A stretch of 64,000 nucleotides of DNA from Streptomyces filipinensis (GTDB lineage: Bacteria > Actinomycetota > Actinomycetes > Streptomycetales > Streptomycetaceae). The notes under the pieces are model-generated. The model ran no database searches and had not been told where the DNA came from. It was given only the letters and a program-made list of their open reading frames with translations. The DNA lies in assembly GCF_014649495.1 (NCBI RefSeq), contig NZ_BMTD01000021.1, forward strand, positions 91,992-155,991, written 5' to 3'. Below, piece after piece: positions 52,787 through 61,931 of this stretch (its first letter is position 1; each line of letters begins with the position of its first letter). Position numbers and translations under genes: made by a program.

Positions 52787-53043
52787 CCCTCTGTCGCTGC
52801 CCCCGACACCAGCAGGGTGTCCAGCCGGCTCTCGGCGTCGTCGAGGGTCAGGTCGGCCGGTAGGCGAACGCCGCTGGAGGTGGTCACCGGGCCGCCGCCG
52901 GCCGTCGCGATCTGCACGAGGCAGCCGGGCCGGTCGGCTCCGGCGACCCGGGTGGCGACGGAGAACACCTCGGCCGGGCCGGTGACGTCCAGCAGCTCGG
53001 TGCCGGGGAAGGCGACGATCACGACGCGGTGCGGTGGGGGCAT
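52787..53043 (-). pseudogene. GlxA/DJ-1-PfpI-type regulator truncated by transposase DNA
   Basis: From ATG 53043 the sequence PPPHRVVIVAFPGTELLDVT, then GPAEVFSVATRVAG and ADLTLDDAESRLDTLLVSGA, matches the N-terminal DJ-1/PfpI half of GlxA-like AraC regulators. Homology stops at 52787 where the IS5 remnant begins, so the rest of the domain and the AraC DNA-binding domain are lost. Confidence 0.75.
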
Positions 53044-53195
53044 GCCCTGATCATTCCGCCGGGTCGGACATGGCCGCAACGACCAGGATCTGTCACATCA
53101 GGCCATCGGGGGAGAGGGCGACCGGCGAGACGGTCCCGGCCCGGGCGCCCCCTGATCGCTGGCCCGCGACATCGGTATCGACCCGCCGGCCGGCG

Positions 53196-53795
53196 TCAGG
53201 CCTGTGTCGTGCCGGTCACCGCGGCGATGGCGGCCGCGACCGTGGTGTGCAGCTGCTGCGCGTCGGCTCCGGCGCGGGAGCGCAGGTTCACGCCGTGCGC
53301 CAGGAGGGCGAGGACGTCGGCCGCGGTGTCCGCGTCGGTGCCGTCGGCGAGTTGGTGCTGGCGCTGGGCCGAGACGACAGCGGTGTGCAGGGCCTCGCGC
53401 AGTCGCTCGTGCTGCCGGTCGAGGATGGCCTGGACCTCGGGGTCGCTGTTCTCGGTGCCCGCGTGGGCGTTGGAGACCATGCAGCCCCACCGGGCGTACT
53501 CGCCGGTGCAGCGGGTTTCGATCAGCCCGGTGAAGAACTCCGCGATGGCCGGCAGTCCCCGGCCGTCCTCCTCGAGCTTGCCCAGAGCGGGTCGCGAACG
53601 GCTGTCGACGTAGCGTTCGAGGGCGGCGCGGTACAGCTCCTGCTTGCCGCCGAACGTCGCGTACAGGCTGGAGCGGTTGAGCCCGGTCGCGTTCACGACG
53701 TCCTGGATGCCCGTCGTGGCCAGGCCCTGGCGCCAGAACAGCCGGACCACCGTGTCCAAGACTGCGTCCGGGTCGAAGTGCTTGACGTCCGGCAT
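53196..53795 (-). CDS. TetR-family regulator
   Basis: 199 aa. HTH TTGIQDVVNATGLNRSSLYATFGGKQEL near the N-terminus, followed by a helical ligand domain with cysteines in TRCTGEYARWGCMVSN (AcrR/YxaF-like). ATG 53795 has GGGGAG upstream. Divergent from a peroxiredoxin-like gene, with two matching dyads between. Confidence 0.9.
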   Translation of the reverse strand: MPDVKHFDPDAVLDTVVRLFWRQGLATTGIQDVVNATGLNRSSLYATFGGKQELYRAALERYVDSRSRPALGKLEEDGRGLPAIAEFFTGLIETRCTGEYARWGCMVSNAHAGTENSDPEVQAILDRQHERLREALHTAVVSAQRQHQLADGTDADTAADVLALLAHGVNLRSRAGADAQQLHTTVAAAIAAVTGTTQA

Positions 53796-53812
53796 GACCA
53801 CTCCCCGTCATG

Positions 53813-53830
53813 TTGGAATGAGAGTTCCAG
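53813..53830. promoter_or_regulatory. TetR operator copy 1 (TTGGAA-N6-TTCCAG)
   Basis: Dyad TGGAA-N6-TTCCA directly upstream of the TetR start. Same pattern as the copy at 53878-53895. Confidence 0.75.
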
Positions 53831-53877
53831 GATATCCGCCCCGAGGTGTTGACGCGGAGCGGACCACACCCCCTATC

Positions 53878-53895
53878 TTGGAATGGCCGTTTCAA
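53878..53895. promoter_or_regulatory. TetR operator copy 2 (TTGGAA-N6-TTTCAA)
   Basis: Extended imperfect palindrome ATCTTGGAA...TTTCAAGAT (53875-53898), 22 nt before the peroxiredoxin start. Confidence 0.75.
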
Positions 53896-53916
53896 GATCT
53901 AGGGGAGGAACACCCG

Positions 53917-54564
53917 ATGAGCGTCAACGCCGAGCTGCGAGCATTCTTCGACAGCCGCCAGCAGCAGATCCCCGCGGACATCCGCGCCGTCATGCGGCGC
54001 GCGGCCCAGGAGCTGGCCGCGTCCGGTCAGGCGCAGAGCGCCCTGGCCGAGGGAGCCCAGGCCCCGTCCTTCACCCTGCCCTCGGCCACCGGACGATCCG
54101 TCGGCCTCGACGAACTCCTCGCCGACGGCCCGGTCGTGCTGACCTTCTACCGCGGATCCTGGTGCCCGTACTGCAACATCGCCCTGCGCTCCCTGCAGCA
54201 GCACCACGACGCCCTCACCGCCCACGGTGCCCGCCTGGTCGCCGTCTCCCCGCAGGTGCCCGACGAGTCGCTGTCCTTCGCCGAGAAGAACGAGCTGGCC
54301 TTCGACGTGCTGAGCGACGTCGGCTGCGACACCGCCAAGCAGTACGGCCTCGCCTTCGACCTGCCGCAGGACCTCGCAGCCGTCTACGAGGGCCTCGGCA
54401 TCGACCTCCACCGCTCCAACGCCGGCCACGCCCGCACCCTGCCCATCCCCGCGACCTACGTCATCGGCCAGGACGGCCTGATCCGCTGGGCCTTCGTCAA
54501 CACCGACTACACCAGCCGCGCCGAGCCGGCCGACATCCTCACCGCACTCGACAACCTCTCCTGA
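53917..54564 (+). CDS. AhpC/TSA-family peroxiredoxin-like protein
   Basis: 215 aa. Thioredoxin fold with FYRGSWCPYCN (C-P-Y-C) at residues 80-90, preceded by AQAPSFTLPSATGRSVGLDE and followed by LVAVSPQVPDES. A helical extension of about 45 residues is N-terminal. Reduces peroxides or electrophiles, or acts as a disulfide reductase. ATG with GGGGAGGAA upstream. Under control of the divergent TetR. Confidence 0.88.
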   Translation: MSVNAELRAFFDSRQQQIPADIRAVMRRAAQELAASGQAQSALAEGAQAPSFTLPSATGRSVGLDELLADGPVVLTFYRGSWCPYCNIALRSLQQHHDALTAHGARLVAVSPQVPDESLSFAEKNELAFDVLSDVGCDTAKQYGLAFDLPQDLAAVYEGLGIDLHRSNAGHARTLPIPATYVIGQDGLIRWAFVNTDYTSRAEPADILTALDNLS

Positions 54565-54851
54565 AGGAACGCCGGCCACGCAGCGGCCGCTTGCGCCGGT
54601 CACACGGTCGGCAGCAAACCCTGGCCACCACGCCCCTGCATCCGGACCGACGCCCACGTCGGCCACTCGCGCACGATGCCCGGGACGGTGGTCGACGGCC
54701 CCCGCTTCTGGCCACACGCTGATCACGGAATGCGCGACACAGGTTGCCGAACCGGCGTGCGGTGCGGACTTTCTCCGTACAGGCGCAGTGCGTCCACCTC
54801 TGAACGCCGCAGTCCGACCGGCTGCTCGCCGTCCGCCGGCCCGTCGGTCCG

Positions 54852-55579
54852 GTGGACGGGCCGGCGGGGCTGGCCTCGCTGGAGAAACGCTGGACGATCA
54901 GCGCCATCGCCCGCCGCCTCAGCCTCGGCCGCAAGACCGTCCGCCGCTTCCGCGACACCGGCCTCGACGAGCTGCAGGCCTCTGCCCGCGAGCGCCGCCC
55001 CATCGGCGTCGTGGAGCCGTTCAAGGCATACCTCAACACCCGCTTCACCGACACCCAGGGCGGTCAGCGGCACCCGACTGTTCCTGGAGATCCAAGCTTG
55101 CGGCTACCGCGGCAGTCGCCAGGTCGTCCGCAAGCACCTCGCCGCCCTCCGCGCAGGCACCGCCGAACCGGTCCGGGCCGACATTCCGAGCCCCCCGCAA
55201 GATCACCTCGTGGATCATGCGGCCTCGCGAGACGCTCACCGAAAGCCAGGACGAGCGACTTCTTCAAGTCCGTCTCGCCTGCCCGCACATCACCAGGGCC
55301 TGCGATCTCGCTTGGGCGGTCGCCGACATGGTCCGCCACCAGCGCGGATACCTGCTGCTGGAGTGGATCCGGCAGGCCGAGCAGGACGCACCGAAGCCCA
55401 TGAAGAGCTTCGCCGGCTTCCTCCGCCAAGACCTCGACGCCGTCACCGCTGGCCTGACCCTGCCCTGGAGTTCCGGGGTCGTTGAAGGACATGTAAACCG
55501 GGTGAAAACACTCAAGCGGGCTATGTGCGGCCGGGCCTCCTTCGCGCTCCTTCGGGCCAGAATCCTCACTCAGGCATGA
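54852..55579 (+). pseudogene. ISL3-family transposase remnant with frameshifts
   Basis: Pieces in different frames: RWTISAIARRLSLGRKTVRR and PIGVVEPFKAYLNTRFTDTQ (54886-55070), FLEIQACGYRGSRQVVRKHL (near 55080-55150), then WSSGVVEGHVNRVKTLKRAM to RARILTQA (to 55579). This is the order of ISL3 transposases. At least two frame changes and a missing central part. The 54565-54850 stretch before it has no gene. Confidence 0.85.
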
Positions 55580-55644
55580 TCTCACCTGACCGCGAACGAG
55601 CCGACCGCACGAAGCAGCATCAGCTGGGCCTGCATGCCATGTCC

Positions 55645-56301
55645 TTACGGCGGCGCATCCTGCATCCGCATCCGAGTCGCCTGGTGGAACAGGCCGCGGA
55701 CTCCGGTTACCAATGCCCATACCAAGAGGGGAAATGCCGCTACCCGTTCCATGCCGCCCATCCCGAGTCCGAGATAGCGGTGGGCGAGGAAGAGCCCAAA
55801 GGCTATGAGCGCCGTTACCCCCAGCAGGCTGGTCGCCCAGCGCAGCGGACCCGGCACATCGTCCGCCAGTCCGACGCCCGCTAGCACAAGACCGATGTTG
55901 CCCATGGCCATGATGAGCAGCGCACCCAGGACATGCTGGTTCTCGTGGACGTCCGCAGGCGCTAGCCCGGCGATCACGAATCCCATGCCGGCGCAGGCCA
56001 GCAGCCACCGGGCCACGAGCGGGCGCGCGCCTCTGCGCCATACAGCGCCGGTGAAGAAGACACCGACGGCGAGGAGCGTCCCCATAGTGATGAACGAGGC
56101 GTTCATCAGGCCGTGTTCGGGCGAGCAGATATAGCGGGGTTCGGGTTCCGACTGCATGGCGCAGTGCGCGTTACCTAAGTCGCTGATGTTGTTCCGCGCC
56201 CAACTGTATGGTCTGGCCCAACCTGATTCGGCGATCACGTGGGCCACAAAGAACTGCGCCACACCTGCAACCCACGCGGCGTATCCGATCCGAGACTTCA
56301 T
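55645..56301 (-). CDS. DUF998 membrane protein
   Basis: 218 aa, about 6 transmembrane helices. DUF998 features: YSWARNNISDLGNAHCAM and RYICSPEHGLMNASFITMG. The ATG at 56301 has GAGAAGGTGG upstream. Family function unknown. A 7-bp dyad lies just upstream (56314-56332). Confidence 0.9.
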   Translation of the reverse strand: MKSRIGYAAWVAGVAQFFVAHVIAESGWARPYSWARNNISDLGNAHCAMQSEPEPRYICSPEHGLMNASFITMGTLLAVGVFFTGAVWRRGARPLVARWLLACAGMGFVIAGLAPADVHENQHVLGALLIMAMGNIGLVLAGVGLADDVPGPLRWATSLLGVTALIAFGLFLAHRYLGLGMGGMERVAAFPLLVWALVTGVRGLFHQATRMRMQDAPP

Positions 56302-56313
56302 ATCCACCTTCTC

Positions 56314-56332
56314 TCGCACGGTTCACGTGCGA
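56314..56332. promoter_or_regulatory. Operator-like dyad TCGCACG-N5-CGTGCGA
   Basis: Exact 7-bp arms 13 nt upstream of the DUF998 gene. The remainder of 56333-56643 shows no gene. Confidence 0.45.
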
Positions 56333-56643
56333 ACAGGGGATCATGCGCGTCTGGCCTCAGGCACTCCTACAACCCCCCGGGCACGAGGTGGGGCAGACCC
56401 CACATCCAGCCACGTCTCAGGGCTTCACGAAACTGCGGACAGAGCCTTGGATCTCCTCACCCTGTGCTGAGGATGGCCCCGGAGTTGCTCGCCTTGATTC
56501 CTCAGGCGTGCAAGTGCTGATCTGCGGGTTGCCGAACTTGAGGGGCTGGCTCTTGGTCGGGTGGCTGGGCGGGCACGAGAGCTGGGAAGGGGCGGTCCGA
56601 AAGGGCTCTCTCGTGGGCGGGAACAGGTGGTGTGGGAGCGGGT

Positions 56644-57003
56644 TCAGGGTTCGATGGCGAGGTGTTCGATGAGGTCGTCGCGCAGCGTGAACCGATAGCG
56701 GAGATCGATGGTGCCGCCGGGGAAGTTGCCTTCGAGGTGGTGTGTGGCGACGTAGTGGGCCGTGTCGGTCTGCTGGGCGTTCGTGAGGTGGATGGTGTAA
56801 GTGAATTCGGTGGCGGATCGGTCCAGCCACCGCTCGATCGCGGCGCTTCCCTGGTAGGTGTTGCCGTCGTCGATCACTGTGGCGTCGTCGGTGAACGTCG
56901 TGACCGCGGTGGCGGTGTCGTGGGCGCGGTGCGCTGTGAGGTAGCGGGTGATCACCTCGGGCAGGTCGTCCGGGGTGATGGTCCGGGTCCGGTTGTCGTG
57001 CAT
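56644..57003 (-). CDS. SnoaL/NTF2-like protein
   Basis: 119 aa, SnoaL-like fold: VITRYLTAHRAHDTATAVTTFTDDATVIDD at the N-terminus, then beta strands HYVATHHLEGNFPGGTIDLRYRFTLRDD. May be an isomerase, hydratase or binding protein. ATG with AGGAG upstream. 25 nt after the SDR on the same strand, so one operon. Confidence 0.88.
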   Translation of the reverse strand: MHDNRTRTITPDDLPEVITRYLTAHRAHDTATAVTTFTDDATVIDDGNTYQGSAAIERWLDRSATEFTYTIHLTNAQQTDTAHYVATHHLEGNFPGGTIDLRYRFTLRDDLIEHLAIEP

Positions 57004-57028
57004 GACGCTCCTGTTGGTGGTGGCGGGT

Positions 57029-57814
57029 TCAGACGGTGGGGGTGGTGCCGCCGTCGATGACGTGTTCGGCGCCGACGATGGCCGAGGCGCGGTCGGAGAC
57101 GAGGAAGGCGACGAGTTCGGCGACCTCCTCGGGCCGGTTGGGACGGCCGAGCGGGATGCCTCCCAGGGAGTCCATGAGCCGGCCCAGCGCCGCTTCCTGG
57201 CTGATGCCGGCGTCGTGGGCGATCCGGGTGACGAGGTTGTCGGCGGCCGAGGTCTGGACGAAGCCGGGCGAGACGGTGTTGACGCGGACGCCGTGCGGGG
57301 CGACCTGGTTGGCCAGGCCCTTGCTGTAGGTGGTCAGGGCGGCCTTGGCGGCGGCGTAGGCCAGGGTGCCGTTCCACAGCGGCATGCGGCGCTGGATCGA
57401 GGTGACGTGTACGACCGCGCCCTTGCCTTTGGCGATCATGTGGGGGAGGAGTGCGCGGTCCAGGCGGACGGCGGCCAGCAGGTTCGTGTTCAGCTCCCTT
57501 GCCCAGTCGTCCTCGCCGAGCGCGGCGAATCCTCCTGCCGGGGCCTCGGAGCCGCCGAGGGTGTTGACCAGGATGTCGACGCCTCCCACGCGGGCGTCCA
57601 CCTCGGAGGCGACGTGGGCGGCGCCCTGGGCGGTGGACAGGTCGGCGGCGATGAACGTCTTCTCCTCGACGTCGTCGGGGCGGCTGCGGGCGGTGACCAG
57701 TACGGTCGCGCCGGCCTCGGCGAGCCGTCGGGCGATCGCGGCTCCGGTGCCCTTGGTGCCGCCGGTGACCAGAGCGCGTCGGCCTTCGAGGGACTCGCTG
57801 ATGGATGTGGTCAC
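57029..57814 (-). CDS. Short-chain dehydrogenase/reductase
   Basis: 261 aa, classical SDR. Cofactor motif TGGTKGTGAAIA, NTLGG (NNAG position), catalytic serine in VVHVTSIQRR, YAAAKAAL (Y-x3-K), and VSPGFVQT. GTG start with CGGAGC upstream. With the SnoaL-like gene it forms an operon divergent from an HxlR regulator. Reduces an electrophilic carbonyl, probably the ligand class sensed by the regulator. Confidence 0.92.
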   Translation of the reverse strand: MTTSISESLEGRRALVTGGTKGTGAAIARRLAEAGATVLVTARSRPDDVEEKTFIAADLSTAQGAAHVASEVDARVGGVDILVNTLGGSEAPAGGFAALGEDDWARELNTNLLAAVRLDRALLPHMIAKGKGAVVHVTSIQRRMPLWNGTLAYAAAKAALTTYSKGLANQVAPHGVRVNTVSPGFVQTSAADNLVTRIAHDAGISQEAALGRLMDSLGGIPLGRPNRPEEVAELVAFLVSDRASAIVGAEHVIDGGTTPTV

Positions 57815-57865
57815 GTTGTGCTCCGTTCCCGGGCGCGGGTATACGAGGCGCCGCTCCCGTCCAGA

Positions 57866-57904
57866 CTGCTAAAATAGAAGCTACTGACTTCGACATTAGC
57901 AGTA
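57866..57904. promoter_or_regulatory. HxlR operator between SDR operon and regulator
   Basis: ACTGCTAA (57866-57873) and TTAGCAGT (57897-57904), exact 8-bp arms with a 23-bp spacer containing a smaller dyad. Located in the short divergent promoter region. Confidence 0.7.
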
Positions 57905-57913
57905 ACGGAGGGG

Positions 57914-58492
57914 ATGGTCGCCGTGGCGAGCCGCATCAGGCTGGAGGACCGGGAGTGCCCGCTGTCCACGACGGTGGAACACGTCGGCGAGTGGTGGACA
58001 CTGCTGATCCTCCACGACGCCTTCGACGGCTACACCCGCTTCGACCAGTTCCAGGAGAGCCTGGGCATCTCCTCCAGCATGCTCACCACCCGGCTGAAGA
58101 CCCTGGTCGCCGACGGTCTGCTGGAGCGCCGGCCCTACCAGACCAGCCCCGTCCGGCACGAGTACGTCCTGACCGAACTCGGGCGCTCCCTGCGCCCGGT
58201 GATCGTCGCCCTCGCCGCGTGGGGCAACTCCCGCCTCGCGCCGACGGAGCGCAGCATGATCCTCGTCGACGCGCGCACCGGCGAGGAAGCCGAGCCCGTC
58301 GTCGTCGACGCCAAAACCGGCCGCCGGCTCGACGACAGCGCCGCCTACGTCTTCACCGCGGGCCCCGCGGCCAGCGACGCGATGCGCACCCGCTACGCGG
58401 CACGGCCGGCCATTCCCGCGGAAGAGGCGCAAGTCCGCCCGGAAGAGCCTCGTACAGCCTTGAGCAGGGCCGCGAGCACGGGCTGCACCTGA
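57914..58492 (+). CDS. HxlR-family regulator (long form)
   Basis: 192 aa. HxlR winged helix: CPLSTTVEHVGEWWTLLILHDAF, FQESLGISSSMLTTRLKTLV, PVRHEYVLTELG. The C-terminal extension (about 70 residues) has a predicted beta segment MILVDARTGEEAEPVVVDAK. ATG with GGAGGGG upstream. Controls the divergent SDR-SnoaL operon. Confidence 0.9.
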   Translation: MVAVASRIRLEDRECPLSTTVEHVGEWWTLLILHDAFDGYTRFDQFQESLGISSSMLTTRLKTLVADGLLERRPYQTSPVRHEYVLTELGRSLRPVIVALAAWGNSRLAPTERSMILVDARTGEEAEPVVVDAKTGRRLDDSAAYVFTAGPAASDAMRTRYAARPAIPAEEAQVRPEEPRTALSRAASTGCT

Positions 58493-58743
58493 CCAGCCTC
58501 GCGGCACCGGCTTGTCGCCGGCGTGAACCTGATCGCCGAGAACGGTTCGCCGGTGCGCTCGATGTGCCCGGCCGGCCGGTGTCGCAGTTTCGCGACCGCC
58601 GGGTATGCGCCCGCACCGGGAGCGTCGGCCGAACCACTCGCGCAGCTGCGCGCCTGCCATCGGCTGCCGTCGCAGCCGGCAGGCACCGGAACCTTGCGCC
58701 GATCAATCCGGCCGAATGCGCCTGAAAGATCCAGAATAGGCGC

Positions 58744-59031
58744 ATGACAGCAAAGGCATACAACGACGACGCTGTCGTCATCGCCCGATCTGCCCAGATC
58801 CCGGTCCACGGCAGGCTCCGGAAGTCCCACGCACAGTTGTCGGGGAAGTGGTTCGGCAGCCTCACTCCCAGCAACTTGCGCACCGACCTGTATCCACTGC
58901 TCGAAAGCGGCGATCAGCTCACCTTGCGCTTGCCCGACGGCAGCGAGGGCACATTTGCTGCCGATTGGACTTCCGTGAACGGCGTGACCGGCTCCATCCG
59001 CATCGTCGGGACGGGGCCGCCACCGTTCTGA
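58744..59031 (+). CDS. Small hypothetical protein
   Basis: 95 aa, beta-rich: AQIPVHGRLRKSHAQLSGKW, then GDQLTLRLPDGSEGTFAADW and GSIRIVGTG. Compatible with a small beta-barrel, but no family is assigned. ATG at 58744, weak ribosome site. Confidence 0.55.
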   Translation: MTAKAYNDDAVVIARSAQIPVHGRLRKSHAQLSGKWFGSLTPSNLRTDLYPLLESGDQLTLRLPDGSEGTFAADWTSVNGVTGSIRIVGTGPPPF

Positions 59032-59379
59032 CAGAGCACACCTCACCGTCTCGGCACCCCGGCGTCGCGCAGCGGACACGCTCCCCCTGAAGGCCCCGCT
59101 GCGCGCCGCCCGCCTCGACATCCCAGCGTCCGCCTCGGCGCCGACATCAATCCCGCGGCCCAGCCGCCTACCGGCTGACCGACATACCAGCAGGGTGCAT
59201 GGGGCCCGGCGGCCACGCGCTGGCCGTGGTCGGCCTCAGCCGGTCACCCGGGGGGATGAGCCAGCCTCTTCACGTCCGCCCTGCATGGAGCCGAGCATTC
59301 TGCGGCCGGCCGAAGGAAAGACCGCGCGTGGCGTACGGAATTCCTGTGCTCGGCTTGGGCGACCGGCTGCCATGGCGCT
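59032..59379. other. 348-nt gap without a supported gene
   Basis: No coherent frame or dyad seen; probably the leader of the pentapeptide-repeat gene and decayed sequence. Confidence 0.35.
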
Positions 59380-60505
59380 GTGGTGAGAGGAGCTTCTGGG
59401 AGGAGGAGATCGCAGCGTCTGCGCCCTGCGGCTCGGCGGCGACGTGCGGGGGCCGACGGCGAGCCGGCGCCGGGCTGGACACGTCGCGTTGAGCTGCTCA
59501 GTGCCGCGGTCGGGGGAACGTTGACGGTGCTCGCCGCCCTCGTTGCGCTGGGCATCAGTGTGTGGAGCAACCGCAGCGAAACGGAGACGGCCAGGGCAGG
59601 GCAGATCACTGACCGCTACACGGCGGCCGTCAACAACCTCGGCAATTCCTCGGCAGGTGTCCGGCTGGGCGGTATCGACGCCCTTCAGCGCATCATGAAG
59701 GACTCCCCGTCCGATCAGGCATCCGTCGTGGACGTCCTCTCCGCGTACATCCGCACCCACTCGCGGCCGGCCGGAAAGGAGAGTGCCGGCTGCTCGGGCC
59801 GTCCCGAGGCCGACGTGCAGGCGGCCTTCGAGGTCCTGGCACGGCGCGATCCAGGCCAAGACGGCGGTTCAGAGGTGGACCTGCGCGAATCCCATCTGCG
59901 CCACATCGGCGTACGCAGCGCCAGCCGCAAGGGAACCATCGAACTGGATCTGACCGGGGCGGACCAGGCTCACCTGCCGAACTCCAACCTCAGCGGCGCG
60001 GACCTCAGCCATGCCAACCGCCCCGGCGCGGACATCCACTGCGCCTGCCTGGTCGGAGCGCCCCTCGGCACGGCGGCCCTCACGGACGCCGACCTGCGCG
60101 GGGACTGGCTGGACCAGGCCGATCTAGGCCACGCCCGTTTGGAGCACACCAAGCTGGCAGAAGCGAGCCTGGTGGATGCTTCGCTCGCACATGCCACGAT
60201 GCCTGACGCGGACATGCACCATGCCGGCCTGCGCGGTGTAGACCTCCGCGGCGCCGTCCTTGCGAATGCGGATCTGCGGGGAGCGTATCTGCGCAACGGG
60301 CAGCCAGCGGATCGTCAAGGGCAGGCCGACCGGCTGGACTTCCCGTAAGGCCACTCAGGTGACGGCTGCTCAGCTGACCGCCGCGAAGTGGGACTTCTGG
60401 TCGGTCCTACCGCCGGAGATCGCTGACGATCCGCGCATCAAGGCCAAGATCGCCGACTCGGAGCTGGGGCCCAGTCCCAGCCAGAGCTGTGGCGGACGCG
60501 GCTGA
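59380..60505 (+). pseudogene. Membrane-anchored pentapeptide-repeat protein, probably frameshifted
   Basis: The main frame (59380-60348) has an Arg-rich start, one transmembrane helix (LSAAVGGTLTVLAALVALGI), a helical VRLGGIDALQRIMKDS segment and a pentapeptide-repeat beta helix with A(D/N)LxG units (LSGADLSHANRPGADIHCAC; GLRGVDLRGAVLANADLRGA). The end expected of this family, AAQLTAAKWDFWSVLPPEIA followed by DDPRIKAKIADSELG, is in the next frame (to 60505), implying a one-base frameshift near 60300-60340. Function of the family is unclear. Confidence 0.6.
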
Positions 60506-60509
60506 GAAG

Positions 60510-60800
60510 GCACCGCCCGCGTCCAGACCGCGCCCGGCTCGCACGGGCCCTCTACGAACGGCTGGACCGCCTCAGAGAACCCCTCCCGCCCGCCCCATGG
60601 CCCGCAGGGGCAGCGGTCGCTGTCGTACTCATCGGCGTCATAGCTGGCGAGCGCGGCCGTCGCCTCCCACATGGCCTCATCGCCGTAGTTTGGCACCCCC
60701 AGGCCAGGTGTCAGATCGTCACTGTCCGGATCCAAGTCCTCGGACCGGGCCAGCACCTCGGCCAAGAAATGCTGCGCGGCCTTCAGCAGACCGGGATTCC
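60510..60800 (-). pseudogene. Possible minus-strand gene remnant
   Basis: One minus-strand frame reads LLKAAQHFLAEVLARSEDLD, PGLGVPNYGDEAMWEATAAL and ASYDADEYDSDRCPCGPWGG, with protein-like helical and acidic composition, but no start is clear. It overlaps the tail of the opposite pentapeptide gene region. Low confidence. Confidence 0.3.
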
Positions 60801-60868
60801 TCCAGCCGCAGGCCGAACCTGGTTCTGACGGCTTGCCCCCTGTGGCTGTGGTGAGGCCGGGCGAGGTC

Positions 60869-61849
60869 TCAGCCGACGGTGACGGCCATTTTGCCCAGCG
60901 CGCTGCCCGCTTCCATGACCCGGTGGGCTTCGACGATCTCGTCGAAACGGAAGACCCGTGCCGGCCTTGCCGGGAAGGTCCCTGACTCGACCTTGGCGTA
61001 GATCGCTTCCAGGGGAACGGCGGCGAGCGGGAACTCGGGGCTGCCCATGACGAACGCGCTGCCGAAGAAGCTGAGCTGCACGCCGGTGGGCAGATCGGCG
61101 ATGGGATCGAAGTCGCGCACCGGCTCGAAGCCCCCGAGGAAACCGAGTTGGCAGACTCGTCCACGAACGCGGACCGTGGCCAGGGAGTCGCGCAGGACGG
61201 TGTTGCCGACGAGATCGAACACCGCGTCGATCGGGGCCGTGCCCTTGTCGACCTGCGCGGCCAGGTGGCCGTCGTCGATGAGGACGTCCTCGGCGCCGAG
61301 TTCCTTCAGGAGCGGCGCGTGCGCGGGATTCCGGGTGGTCGCGAGCACCCTCGCACCGTGGTCGACGGCGAGGTTGACAGCGGCCTGGCCGAGGGAGGAG
61401 GTCGCTCCGCGCACCAGGACCCGCTCGCCGGGCCGCAGGCCCAGATTGCCGAACAGGCCGTACCACGCCGTCGCATAGACCTCGGGGACGGCCGCCAGCT
61501 CGGCCCATCCCAGTGAGGAGTTCACCACGGCCACGTTGGTGGCCGGTACCGTGACCAGCTCGGCGTAGCTGCCGTTGCGGGTGCGGCCCATGCCGCCGAG
61601 GATCGCCACGACCGGGGTTCCGGGGGCAAGGCGACCCGAAGGGTCAGCCTCGATCACGCCGGCGCACTCGATGCCGGGGACGGCCGCGACCTCGCCCCAG
61701 GCACCCGCGCGCATGTATGCCTCCGCGTGGTTGAGGCCGAATGCCCTGACCCGGATCGACACCTCCCCCTGCGCCGGCACGGGATCGGGCAGGTCGGTGA
61801 TGTGCAGGACCTCGGGTGCGCCGTAGGTGGAGATGACGATGGCCTTCAT
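60869..61849 (-). CDS. Zinc-independent quinone oxidoreductase / MDR alcohol dehydrogenase
   Basis: 326 aa, medium-chain dehydrogenase/reductase. GroES-like domain RVRAFGLNHAEAYMRAG and PGIECAGVIEADPSGRLAPG, then the NADPH-binding loop LVRGATSSLGQAAVNLA (A-x-x-G-x-x-G variant). No structural zinc cysteines, so quinone-oxidoreductase (Qor) type. ATG 61849 is chosen as it begins the conserved KAIVIS. Preceded by a TetR-type dyad and followed upstream by a TetR gene on the same strand. Confidence 0.9.
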   Translation of the reverse strand: MKAIVISTYGAPEVLHITDLPDPVPAQGEVSIRVRAFGLNHAEAYMRAGAWGEVAAVPGIECAGVIEADPSGRLAPGTPVVAILGGMGRTRNGSYAELVTVPATNVAVVNSSLGWAELAAVPEVYATAWYGLFGNLGLRPGERVLVRGATSSLGQAAVNLAVDHGARVLATTRNPAHAPLLKELGAEDVLIDDGHLAAQVDKGTAPIDAVFDLVGNTVLRDSLATVRVRGRVCQLGFLGGFEPVRDFDPIADLPTGVQLSFFGSAFVMGSPEFPLAAVPLEAIYAKVESGTFPARPARVFRFDEIVEAHRVMEAGSALGKMAVTVG

Positions 61850-61863
61850 GAACGGATCCATTC

Positions 61864-61879
61864 TTGAATAGTGGTTCAA
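61864..61879. promoter_or_regulatory. Candidate TetR operator TTGAATAGTGGTTCAA
   Basis: TTGAA-N6-TTCAA overlapping a second dyad AATAGT-N6-ACTATT (61867-61884), immediately upstream of the quinone oxidoreductase start. A related half-site TTGAATGGTC occurs on the minus strand upstream of the TetR gene (about 62530-62545). Confidence 0.6.
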
Positions 61880-61931
61880 CTATTGGTCCGGAAAAAGAGC
61901 CACCGCATGCGGTGGCTCCACAGATCGAGCG

